Of a stretch of DNA of 64,000 bases, positions 25,797-33,220 are shown one piece after another. The notes under the pieces are model-generated. The model had not been told where the DNA came from, made no database searches, and worked only from the letters and a program-made list of their open reading frames with translations. Position numbers and translations under genes: made by a program. The stretch covers positions 4,483,501 through 4,547,500 of the forward strand of contig CP107926.1 in the NCBI GenBank assembly GCA_036015235.1, written 5' to 3'. The number at the start of each line of letters is the position of its first letter. Within the stretch, counting starts at the first letter, position 1. Source of the stretch: Streptomyces sp. NBC_00433. GTDB lineage: Bacteria > Actinomycetota > Actinomycetes > Streptomycetales > Streptomycetaceae.

Positions 25797-27470
25797 ATGA
25801 CTTCACGACCCTTCTCCCGCAAGCGCACCCGGATCGTCATCGCGCTCAGCGCCACCGTCGCCGTGGTGGGGGCGGGCACCGCCGCCGCTCACACCGCGGG
25901 CTGGCTGTCGGCGCCCTCGCACGACTTCGGGGCGGTCGCGGACACGTACTCCGGCCACGGCAAGGTGACCGGGAACGTGCTGCGGAACGACTCGGGCGCG
26001 ACCGCCGTGGTGCGGCACACCGACCCGTCCGACGGCACGGTGACGGTCGGCGCGGACGGCACGTTCGCGTACACCCCGAAGGCCGGCTTCAAGGGCACGG
26101 ACACCTTCACGTACACCACGACCGACGCGGTGCGGCTCTTCAAGGACACCCGTGCGAACGGCGAGCCGCTGCCGCCGCTCGGCAAGGTCGCGGGCCCCGG
26201 CGGCACCACCACCGAGCTGTCGGGCGAGGGCTACGGCTCCTCGCTCGCGCCGGCGCCGGGCAGGTCGGGCTACTTCTTCGGCCTGACCGACCGCGGCCCG
26301 AACGCCGACGCCCCCGACGGCAACAAGTCCGAGATGGTCACCGACTTCACGCCGGAGATCGGCGAGTTCAGGCTCGTCGGCGGCAAGGCCGAGCTGGTCA
26401 GGCAGGTCACCCTGAAGGGCCCGCGCAGCCTCGGCGGTGTGGACTACAGCGGCCGCCCGCCGCACGACACCAGCGAGGTCATCGACGACGTCAACGCGAC
26501 CAACGCCAACGGCGGCACCCCGGTCCCGGTCGCCAAGGACGCCTACGGCTACGACTCCGAGGGCCTGGTCGTGCTGCCCGACGGCTCCTTCTGGGTCTCC
26601 GACGAGTACGGCCCGTACATCACGCACTTCGACGCGAACGGCTACGAGCTGGGCCGGCTGACGCCGTACCGCGACAGCCCGGACAACGCGCGGCACAAGA
26701 TCATCGGCTACCTGCCCGCCGAACTGGCCTACCGCGCCAAGAACAAGGGCATGGAGGGCCTGACGGTCACCCCCGACGGCTCGACCCTGGTCGGCGTCAT
26801 GCAGTCGGCGCTCCAGCAGCCCGACCTCGGCAGCACCAAGGCCGCCACCGTCGCCCCGACCCGCATCGTCACGGTCGACCTGCGCACCTACAAGTCCAAG
26901 CAGTACCTCTACCTGCTGGACAACCCGGCGGCCACCGGTGACGCGAACAGCGAGATCACCGCGCTGTCGGACACGAAATTCCTCGTCGACGAGCGGGACG
27001 GCAATTACGAGCCGTTCGCCCAGAAGACGCTCTACCAGGTCGACATCAACGGTGCGACCGACGTCAGCGGCCTGACGGTCGGCGGCAAGTCGCCCGAGGC
27101 CTTCGCCGGCTCGGCGGGCACCAACGCCGCGCTCGCCGCCCTCACGGGCGCCGGCGTCAACGTCGCGCAGAAGCAGCCGTACCTCAACCTCGGCACCCTG
27201 GTCAGCCAGCTCGACCCGAGCGGCTCCTTCTTCGCGCACGACAAGGTCGAGGGCGTCGCCACCGCGGACGCCGGCCGGACGCTCTACCTGTCCAACGACG
27301 ACGACTTCGGCATCGACACCATCGCCGTCGACCCCGACGGCAGGTGGACCGTCCACCAGAAGGTCCTGCCGCCCACGGGACAGAGCGACAACGGCGAGAT
27401 CCTGAAGGTCGACACCACCAAGCTGCCCGCGGTCCTCAAGACCGTGACGGTGACGGTCCACGTCCGCTGA
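25797..27470 (+). CDS. Secreted phytase-like esterase with N-terminal Ig-like domain
   Basis: 557 residues from ATG 25797 (GGGG upstream). An N-terminal hydrophobic segment (RIVIALSATVAVVGAGTAAA) exports or anchors it. A cadherin/VCBS-like domain follows (GNVLRNDSGATAV, DGTVTVGADGTFAYTPKAGFKG, about 40-120), then a propeller of the esterase-like activity of phytase family (about 125-550; YDSEGLVVLPDGSFWVSDEYG, NKGMEGLTVTPDG). Such proteins are thought to hydrolyse phosphate esters outside the cell. It stands alone and is followed by a strong terminator. Confidence 0.88.
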   Translation: MTSRPFSRKRTRIVIALSATVAVVGAGTAAAHTAGWLSAPSHDFGAVADTYSGHGKVTGNVLRNDSGATAVVRHTDPSDGTVTVGADGTFAYTPKAGFKGTDTFTYTTTDAVRLFKDTRANGEPLPPLGKVAGPGGTTTELSGEGYGSSLAPAPGRSGYFFGLTDRGPNADAPDGNKSEMVTDFTPEIGEFRLVGGKAELVRQVTLKGPRSLGGVDYSGRPPHDTSEVIDDVNATNANGGTPVPVAKDAYGYDSEGLVVLPDGSFWVSDEYGPYITHFDANGYELGRLTPYRDSPDNARHKIIGYLPAELAYRAKNKGMEGLTVTPDGSTLVGVMQSALQQPDLGSTKAATVAPTRIVTVDLRTYKSKQYLYLLDNPAATGDANSEITALSDTKFLVDERDGNYEPFAQKTLYQVDINGATDVSGLTVGGKSPEAFAGSAGTNAALAALTGAGVNVAQKQPYLNLGTLVSQLDPSGSFFAHDKVEGVATADAGRTLYLSNDDDFGIDTIAVDPDGRWTVHQKVLPPTGQSDNGEILKVDTTKLPAVLKTVTVTVHVR

Positions 27471-27501
27471 CGCCGGCCCGTACACGACCGGAGCACGCCG
27501 C

Positions 27502-27539
27502 CGGGACGGCCCGCCCACCGAGGTGGGCGGGCCGTCCCG
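27502..27539. terminator. Bidirectional hairpin terminator
   Basis: 18-bp perfect inverted repeat (27502-27519 with 27522-27539) around GA, effectively a 17-bp stem with a 4-nt loop. It separates the convergent esterase and serine hydrolase genes. Confidence 0.9.
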
Positions 27540-27541
27540 CG

Positions 27542-28585
27542 TCAGGCGGGAGGACGGCCGGCCAGGTCCTGGAGGAGCCGGTAGGCCGCGCCGACGACCG
27601 CGGAGGTGCGGTCGTGGCGGGTGGCGAAGGCGGCGACCGCGGTACGGGTGGCCGGGTGGAATCCGAGGAAGCACTGCTGGCCGAAGGTGGCCCCGGCGTG
27701 GAAGAGCACGGGGCCGCCCGCCGCCTCGTGCTGATACCAGGTCAGGGTGTGCGTCTCGCGGCGGTGCGCCGATCCGCGCCGCAACTGCGGGACCTGGACG
27801 TCGCGCAGGGCCCCGGTCGGGCGCAGCAGGGCCTCGGCATAGGTGAGCAGGTCGCCCGGGGTGGACAGCAGGCCGCCCGCGGCGGCGAAGGCGGCCATGT
27901 GCGTGGGCGGCAGCGGGGTGCGGCCGTCGCCGCGGCGGCCGACCGCGGCGACGCGCGACGGGGGCAGGGTGTCCGCGCCCAGCGTGGTCGCGGTCAGGGC
28001 CAGCGGGCGCAGCACCCGGTCGGCCAGCAGGTCGGCGAAGGCGGCGCCCGCGGTGGTCTCCAGCAGCGGGCCCAGCAGCGCCAGGCCGAAGTTGGAGTAG
28101 TGCCAGCGGGTGCCGGGGGTGTGCCGGACGCGGGTGCGGGCGAGCGCGGAGAGCAGGCGGCCGCGGGTGTAGCCGGCGTATCCGTTGGCGTAGGGGTGCA
28201 GGACGGCGCCCGCGACCAGGTCCCGCGGCACCCGTGGCAGGCCCGAGGTGTGGGTGGCCAGGTGGCGCGGGGTGATCAGGCGGGCGGGGCCCGGCGGCAG
28301 CGGCAGGTGTGCGGCGACCGGCTCGTCCAGGCCGAGGACGCCGTCGCGGGCGAGGTCGGCGAGCAGCAGCACCGTGAAGGTCTTGCTCAGCGAGCCGAGC
28401 GCGAAGCCCAACTCCTCGCGCGGCACAGCGGGGACCGGGTCCGTACCTCCGGACGCGTACGTGCGGCGGCCGTCGCGGCTGACGGCCAGCACGACGTCGG
28501 GCGCCCGCACCCGGGCCAGGGCGGACTCCAGCAGCGGCGCCGGATCCTCGGTCGCGAACGGCGGGTCCGCCAGCACCACGCTCAC
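27542..28585 (-). CDS. Beta-lactamase-fold serine hydrolase without signal peptide (operon gene 5)
   Basis: 347 residues from GTG 28585, which overlaps the preceding stop (GTGA). Serine beta-lactamase/DD-peptidase (class C-like, PF00144) motifs are all present: SxxK in GSLSKTF, YxN in HYSNFG and HxG in FHAGATFG. Members hydrolyse or transfer acyl groups on peptides, esters or beta-lactams. There is no signal peptide, which is unusual for this family and places the enzyme in the cytoplasm. As last gene of the peptide operon it might cleave or acyl-transfer a peptide product, or give self-protection; both are inference. Confidence 0.85.
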   Translation of the reverse strand: MSVVLADPPFATEDPAPLLESALARVRAPDVVLAVSRDGRRTYASGGTDPVPAVPREELGFALGSLSKTFTVLLLADLARDGVLGLDEPVAAHLPLPPGPARLITPRHLATHTSGLPRVPRDLVAGAVLHPYANGYAGYTRGRLLSALARTRVRHTPGTRWHYSNFGLALLGPLLETTAGAAFADLLADRVLRPLALTATTLGADTLPPSRVAAVGRRGDGRTPLPPTHMAAFAAAGGLLSTPGDLLTYAEALLRPTGALRDVQVPQLRRGSAHRRETHTLTWYQHEAAGGPVLFHAGATFGQQCFLGFHPATRTAVAAFATRHDRTSAVVGAAYRLLQDLAGRPPA

Positions 28586-29505
28586 GCGGCCACGTCCGCG
28601 GACAGCGACCGAGAGGTGGCCATCGCCGAGGCGAAGGCCGCCACCAGGGTGGGGTGGTGGAGCTGGTCGAAGAGCTCGTCGCGGTCGCCGACCGGCGCCG
28701 CGCCCCGCACCGGCATGGCGCCGTCGGGCCCCTGCGCGGCGGCGTAGCGCTCCCACATCCGCGCGTCGAGGGCCGGCCGGGGCAGGCAGGCGTCGACCAC
28801 CAGGAGTTCGCCGAGCAGGTCCCAGTGCTCCAGCTCGGCCCAGTCCTCGGTCCAGGCGGGCAGGTAGCGGGCCAGGTAGCCGGCGATGTCCGGCGGGATG
28901 CGGTCGGGGGCGGCGCCCCAGTCGGTGAGGTGGAAGACCGTGTGGGTGATGTCGTAGGCGATGTGCAGCTGCACGGTCCAGGGCTCGGGCATGCGGCCGA
29001 GCCAGGTGGCCGCGAGTGCCTGGCCGGTGTCGCCGCTTGGTGCGAGGCCGATCTTGCGTTCGGCATTGAGCAGGCCGAGCCGCCGGGTCGGCATCATCTC
29101 CAGCGCCCGCCAGCTCGCCGTGCCGCGGGCCAGGTCGATCGCGCTCTCAAGGCCGGGGTGGCGGTGGCCCAGCTCGTGCAGGCTGGCGTAGATCTCCAGC
29201 GGCACGGGCGACATCGGTTCCTGGCGCTGGAGTTCGGCCAGCAGGTTGCCGCCGTCGAGCAGGTCGCGCCATACGTGGTCGAGCAGCCGCACCGAGATGT
29301 CGTGCTGCCGCGACCCGGCCACCCCCTCCCGGGCGAGCACCCGCATGTTGACGGCCAGCTCCCCCACGGGCTTGAGCCGTTCGACGATGCCGCGGCCGGT
29401 GGCCAGGTCGTCGTCGGTCAGCCGGAAGTGCTCGCGGTGGCCGTCGAGCCAGGCCAGCGCCCGGTCGCCGACGCGGTGCAGGAGTGCGGGGGATGCGGCG
29501 GTCAC
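28582..29505 (-). CDS. DUF6895-like protein, paralogue B (operon gene 4)
   Basis: 307 residues from GTG 29505, overlapping the stop of its paralogue. It matches my recollection of the actinobacterial DUF6895 family (unknown function). Conserved with paralogue A: an N-terminal LKPxGEL, PLEIYASLHELGHRHP, LLNAERKIGL, the block YDITHTVFHLTDWG, and HPTLVAAFA near the end. The HxxxH in that block could bind a metal. It is predicted to be soluble, largely helical and cytoplasmic. Its stop overlaps the GTG of the serine hydrolase. Confidence 0.8.
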   Translation of the reverse strand: MTAASPALLHRVGDRALAWLDGHREHFRLTDDDLATGRGIVERLKPVGELAVNMRVLAREGVAGSRQHDISVRLLDHVWRDLLDGGNLLAELQRQEPMSPVPLEIYASLHELGHRHPGLESAIDLARGTASWRALEMMPTRRLGLLNAERKIGLAPSGDTGQALAATWLGRMPEPWTVQLHIAYDITHTVFHLTDWGAAPDRIPPDIAGYLARYLPAWTEDWAELEHWDLLGELLVVDACLPRPALDARMWERYAAAQGPDGAMPVRGAAPVGDRDELFDQLHHPTLVAAFASAMATSRSLSADVAA

Positions 29506-30494
29506 GGTGTCGCCTCGCTTTCCGGCGTCTCGGGGTGCCCGGCGGCGCGGGCCAGGGTGGCGGCGAAGGCGGCCACCAGCGTGGAGTGGTAGCACGCGGT
29601 GAAGGCCTCGCCCGGGGAGGCGTCCCGCGGCGGGTCGCCGGTCTCCGGCACCGCGCCGTCCGCGGTCCGCGCGGCGGCGAAGCGGCGCCAGGCCGCGGGG
29701 TCGTAGGGCGCTTCGGGCAGGCACGCGGACACGGCCAGGAATTCCCCGACCAGGTCCCACAGCCGCTCCTCCGCCCACGACTCCGTCCAGGCCGGCAGCC
29801 ACAGCCGCAGGTAGCCGGCCAGCGGGGCGGGCAGCCGGCCCGGCGCGCGGCCCCAGTCGGTGGCGTGGAAGACGTCGTGCGTGATGCCGTACGCGGCCTT
29901 GCGGTCCAGCGCCCACGGTTCTGGGCGCAGGCCGAGGCCGGTGTGCGCGAGCACCGCGCCGAAGTCGGCGTGCGGCGGCAGGCCGATCCTGCGCTCGGCA
30001 TTGAGCACGTTGAGGGTGCGGGTGTGGTCCTCGCGGGCCACCCGCCAGCGGCGCAGCGACGTCGTCGCCCCGACCAGGTCCTCGACCCCCGGATGGCGCA
30101 GGCCCGCCCGCGCGAAGACCCCGTAGAGCTCCACCGGGTAGGTGGCCACCGGTTCGCCGCGCACCAGCTCCACGAACAGCTCGCCGCCCCGGGTCTCCTT
30201 CCACGCGAAACCGAAGAGGTCGGCGGCGGCCTCCCGTACGTCCGCCACCGGGTGCAGCGCCTGGATCACCTGCGCCAGCTCGGCCAGTTCGCCGAGCGGT
30301 TTGAGCGTCAGGTTCGGGTCGGCGTCGGTGGTGACGTCCGCGGGCAGCCGGAAGGACCCGCGCATCGCGCCGAGCCAGCGCAGCGCGCCGGTGACGACGT
30401 CGTCGAGCAGGCCGGCGTCGGGGTGGGGGTGGGGGTGGGGGTCGAGGTGCGCGTGCGGGCGCGCGCGGGTGTCGGGCGGGGGCTGCCCGCTCAC
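29502..30494 (-). CDS. DUF6895-like protein, paralogue A (operon gene 3)
   Basis: 330 residues from GTG 30494 (GTGA overlap with gene 2). Clearly paralogous to the next gene: LKPLGELAEL, YPVELYGVFARAGLRHPG, VLNAERRIGLPPH, YGITHDVFHATDWG and YHSTLVAAFA align in order. Before the domain lies a short His/Pro/Asp repeat (PHAHLDPHPHPHPD), encoded by a GGTGGG-rich simple repeat at about 30420-30440. The HxxxH motif is kept. Two adjacent paralogues suggest a heterodimer or two successive steps on one substrate. Function unknown. Confidence 0.8.
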   Translation of the reverse strand: MSGQPPPDTRARPHAHLDPHPHPHPDAGLLDDVVTGALRWLGAMRGSFRLPADVTTDADPNLTLKPLGELAELAQVIQALHPVADVREAAADLFGFAWKETRGGELFVELVRGEPVATYPVELYGVFARAGLRHPGVEDLVGATTSLRRWRVAREDHTRTLNVLNAERRIGLPPHADFGAVLAHTGLGLRPEPWALDRKAAYGITHDVFHATDWGRAPGRLPAPLAGYLRLWLPAWTESWAEERLWDLVGEFLAVSACLPEAPYDPAAWRRFAAARTADGAVPETGDPPRDASPGEAFTACYHSTLVAAFAATLARAAGHPETPESEATP

Positions 30495-31228
30495 CGCGGC
30501 CCGCCGCCGGGGAAGCGCTGGGCTGCCGTGGCGTGCAGCACCACGCGCGGGTCGGCGCCGCTCATCCGGCGGACGAAGACCAGGCCCGCCTCCAGCCCGA
30601 GGGATGCGGGCACGTCCGGCGCGCGTACCAGCCAGCGGCCGACGCCGGCCGCCTGCAGCCAGTCGCGGCGGCGTACCGCACGGACGAAGCCCCTGGCCAG
30701 GTCGTCGGTGCGGGCGGCGAGCCCGACGGCCAGCGCCGGGGCCAGGCCGGGCAGCGAGAGCGCGGCCAGTTGCGACGCGCGGTGGGCAAGCCGCGGCCAG
30801 GGGTCGGCCTGCACCCAGGCGTCGCCCGCCCGCGCCTCGGGCGGCCAGTCCGCGCCGGGCTCGCCGCCCGTGCCGTTCGCGGCGTCCTCGCCGCTTCCCG
30901 GCAGGAAGGCCCGGGACGCCTCGGCCAGGCCCCGGTAGCTCCACAGCGACACGTCGGACGCGTCGGCGCCCGGCGGATACGCGGCCAGCGCCCTGTGGAC
31001 GACCTGGCGGTCGGTGCCGCCGCGCGCCGGGTCGGCACGCAGCGCGTACGGCGCCAGGACGTCGGCGCCCAGCACCCGGACGGCGGCGAGTGCCACCGTG
31101 TCCTCCTGCGCGAGGAGGGCCGACAGCGCATAGGAGTCGCCCTCGCCGTCAAGGGCGAGCGCGACTCCGTTTGCGACATCGGCCACCGCAGCGCTCAGCG
31201 CGGAATTGTGCTGCGCCTGCTCGGCCAA
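30491..31228 (-). CDS. Hypothetical Ala-rich helical protein (operon gene 2)
   Basis: 245 residues. I do not recognise the family. It has no signal peptide or membrane helix and is rich in Ala and Arg, with several amphipathic helices. Features include SLWSYRGLAEASRAFLPG and RRDWLQAAGVGRWLVRAPDVPASLGLEAG. The start is taken as TTG 31228 because AGGGGG lies 8 bp upstream and no ATG or GTG fits better. It begins 16 bp after the peptide gene and its stop overlaps the next GTG, so it belongs to the operon. Possible roles are partner, leader-binding or immunity protein; none can be shown. Confidence 0.7.
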   Translation of the reverse strand: MAEQAQHNSALSAAVADVANGVALALDGEGDSYALSALLAQEDTVALAAVRVLGADVLAPYALRADPARGGTDRQVVHRALAAYPPGADASDVSLWSYRGLAEASRAFLPGSGEDAANGTGGEPGADWPPEARAGDAWVQADPWPRLAHRASQLAALSLPGLAPALAVGLAARTDDLARGFVRAVRRRDWLQAAGVGRWLVRAPDVPASLGLEAGLVFVRRMSGADPRVVLHATAAQRFPGGGPR

Positions 31229-31244
31229 TGGGTCCCCCTGACCG

Positions 31245-31433
31245 TCAGCGGGCGTCCGTCTTGGGCGCGCGCGGGGTGGGGGGCGAGATCAGCAGGAGGC
31301 CGGCGAGCAGGAGGCCGCCTCCGCACTCGCGGGTGTCTCGGTAGATGCCTTCCGGTTCTGCGGAATCCAGCAGTCCTTCGACCTCAGCGGCAAGGGCAAC
31401 CGTCTCGACCGGGGCTGTCAGCTCCGTAGCCAT
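31245..31433 (-). CDS. 62-residue peptide heading the operon; candidate precursor peptide
   Basis: ATG 31433 has an excellent ribosome site (GAAGGAGA, about 8 bp). The first 36 residues are acidic and helical (MATELTAPVETVALAAEVEG, then LLDSAEPEGIYRDTRE). A single Cys, three Gly, a hydrophobic stretch (LLLAGLLLIS) and a Pro/Thr/Arg/Lys tail (PPTPRAPKTDAR) follow. An acidic leader followed by a distinct C-terminal part is typical of RiPP precursors. It could instead be a small membrane peptide. It is the first gene of a five-gene operon with two DUF6895-like proteins and a cytoplasmic serine hydrolase. No homologue is recognised. Confidence 0.7.
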   Translation of the reverse strand: MATELTAPVETVALAAEVEGLLDSAEPEGIYRDTRECGGGLLLAGLLLISPPTPRAPKTDAR

Positions 31434-31575
31434 CGAACCATCTCCTTCTCTCGGGTGGATCTTCAGGCTGACATTCGACCTTTTTCGTCGCAAGTCGGGT
31501 GTGGCGTACGGGGACGGCCGCACCGGGGACGCCCCGAAAAGGGCGCAGAAAAGGGCGCCGGACGGGGCCCGGGGC

Positions 31576-31615
31576 CTCGGCGTGGGCTTGGCGCCGGCTT
31601 GGTGCGGGCTTGGCG
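31576..31615 (+). promoter_or_regulatory. SARP-type operator array A: four heptamers at 11-bp spacing
   Basis: Heptamers CTCGGCG (31576), CTTGGCG (31587), CTTGGTG (31598) and CTTGGCG (31609), each exactly 11 bp after the last, on the plus strand. Direct heptamer repeats on one helical face with 4-bp spacers are the known binding layout of SARP activators. No clear -10 follows. Confidence 0.6.
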
Positions 31616-31740
31616 GATCGCCGGCCGGGCCCGTACGGGACGGCGACGGGCCCGGCGGGGCTCCCGGGCCGCGGACGGGCGGAGATGGGCCGCCGGGGCA
31701 GGGGGCGCCGTGACCTGCGGGGCGGGGTGGCCCGCGAGCG

Positions 31741-31769
31741 GGCGCCAAGTGGGCGCCAGTCCGGCGCCA
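31741..31769 (-). promoter_or_regulatory. SARP-type operator array B: three heptamers at 11-bp spacing
   Basis: On the minus strand, TGGCGCC occurs three times (31763-31769, 31752-31758, 31741-31747) with exact 11-bp spacing; two copies extend to CTTGGCGCC. The array points toward the peptide operon. Same heptamer as arrays A and C. Confidence 0.6.
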
Positions 31770-31951
31770 AGTCGGGTGGGCGATGCTCCTGCGTGTCACC
31801 CGGCTGGGAGTGACCCGGTGCGGGGTGCGGGAGTGGCCTGGGCGGCGGTGTCATGACCGGCCCTTCCGTGAGCCGGGTGCGTGGGCCCACGCCGACGGCG
31901 GGCGTCCGCGCGCCCCACAGGCTCACCCCATGGGGAGGAGACGAGGCGCTG

Positions 31952-33085
31952 ATGCGACCTCTCACACCACGCCGGATGCTCGTGGCCGCCGCCGCGGCCG
32001 CCGCGCTCGCCGGTCTGAGCGCGGGACCGTCGGGGCCGGTGGCCGAGGCCGCCGCCCACCCGGCCGAACTCACCGGCAAGGCGCCCACGACCGTCGTGGC
32101 GAGCGGTCTGAACGGACCGCGCGGCCTGGTCTGGGGCCCGCACGGGCACCTCTTAGTCGGCGAGGCCGGCACCGTCCCCTCGCTGTGCGACACCAGCGAC
32201 CCGGCGGCGGTGAACTGCTTCGGCCTGACCGGTTCGATCGCGGACGTCTCGTCCGGCAGGCCGGTGCGCGTCCGCACCGGGATCGCGTCGCTGCTCAACG
32301 GCGGCGAGATGGTCGGCCCCGACGACCTGGAATACGTGGGCGGCCACCTCTACACGGTGGAGCCGGCGTCACCGGAATTCGTCCCGGCCGACCTGCCCGG
32401 CCTCACCCCGGGGTTGAGCGCGACCCTGAAGACGCAGTACGGCGCGCTGCTCGACGTCACCGGCCGCTCCCCCAGGGCGCTGGCCAACCCCGGCGACGTG
32501 GACGACAAGGCCTACCACGACAGCAACCCCTACGCGCTGGTGGCGAACCCGCGCGGCGGCTTCTACGTGGTCGACGGCGGGTCGAACACGCTGGACTCGA
32601 TCGACCGCCACGGCAACGTACGGGTGCTCGCGCTCGTCCCCAACACCCCGGGCGGCGCCAACTCCGTGCCCACCTGCGTCGACGTCGGCCCGGACGGGGC
32701 GGTCTACATCGGCGAGCTGACCGGGTTCGGCAGCTCGGCCACCGACGCGAACGTCTACCGGTACGCGCCCCGCACCGGCGCCCTGACGGTGTGGCAGTCC
32801 GGCTTCAGCGCCATCAACGGCTGCGGCTTCGGCGCCAACGGCGACTTCTACGTCACCGAGTTCGACGCCACCGGCTTCCCGTCCAACGACGTCCGCCCCG
32901 ACGGCGTGGTCGTCCAGGTCGGCAGGGACGGCAGGCGGACCGTCCTCGGAGCGGGCAAGCTGTTCGCGCCGGCGGGCTTCCTCGCGGGCCGCGACGGCTC
33001 GATCTACGTGAGCAACTACTCCTCGATGTGGCCCTTCGGCGACCCGGCCCTGTCGACCTCGGGCCAGGTCGTCAGGATCGGCTGA
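31952..33085 (+). CDS. Secreted ScyD/ScyE-family beta-propeller protein
   Basis: 377 residues from ATG 31952 (GACGAGG upstream). Signal peptide with RR (TPRRMLVAAAAAAALAGL), then a six-bladed propeller: LNGPRGLVWGPHGHLLVGEAG, DSNPYALVANPRGGFYVVDGG and FLAGRDGSIYVSNY are typical of the ScyD/ScyE family, known from scytonemin loci but widespread in actinobacteria with unknown role. Codon 68 (32153-32155) is TTA, predicting bldA-dependent translation. It is divergent from the peptide operon and shares its regulatory gap, so it may be co-regulated. Confidence 0.85.
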   Translation: MRPLTPRRMLVAAAAAAALAGLSAGPSGPVAEAAAHPAELTGKAPTTVVASGLNGPRGLVWGPHGHLLVGEAGTVPSLCDTSDPAAVNCFGLTGSIADVSSGRPVRVRTGIASLLNGGEMVGPDDLEYVGGHLYTVEPASPEFVPADLPGLTPGLSATLKTQYGALLDVTGRSPRALANPGDVDDKAYHDSNPYALVANPRGGFYVVDGGSNTLDSIDRHGNVRVLALVPNTPGGANSVPTCVDVGPDGAVYIGELTGFGSSATDANVYRYAPRTGALTVWQSGFSAINGCGFGANGDFYVTEFDATGFPSNDVRPDGVVVQVGRDGRRTVLGAGKLFAPAGFLAGRDGSIYVSNYSSMWPFGDPALSTSGQVVRIG

Positions 33086-33094
33086 CCCCGGCGC

Positions 33095-33127
33095 GGGCGT
33101 CCGGGGCGCAACCGGCCCCGGGCGCCC
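33095..33127 (+). terminator. Hairpin terminator after the ScyD-like gene
   Basis: 13-bp stem with one G-T pair (33095-33107 with 33115-33127) and a 7-nt loop, 10 bp after the stop codon. Confidence 0.7.
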
Positions 33128-33150
33128 GGCTCCAAGCCCGCCCGGCCATG

Positions 33151-33164
33151 GTTCCACGTGGAAC
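33151..33164. promoter_or_regulatory. parS-like palindrome GTTCCACGTGGAAC
   Basis: A perfect 14-bp palindrome. With one flanking base on each side it matches the Bacillus parS form (TGTTCCACGTGGAACA) at 15 of 16 positions, and it differs from the usual Streptomyces parS (GTTTCACGTGAAAC) at one symmetric position. It lies 57 bp upstream of the aldo/keto reductase. ParB binding, or a local repressor operator, are the two readings. Confidence 0.55.
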
Positions 33165-33220
33165 AATGACCGCATTCCGGGTCACGCCGACCGCCGGAGC
33201 AGAGCGGAAGGGGCCGCCCC

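Larger units (their letters stand above)
31434..31951. promoter_or_regulatory. Large regulatory gap between the peptide operon and the ScyD-like gene
   Basis: 518 bp with no supported gene; long open frames through it are GC-skew artefacts. It holds two 11-bp-phased heptamer arrays (listed separately) and, nearer the peptide gene, a low-GC stretch around 31465-31490. A possible degenerate heptamer (ACTTGCG, minus strand) lies near 31491. Confidence 0.6.
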
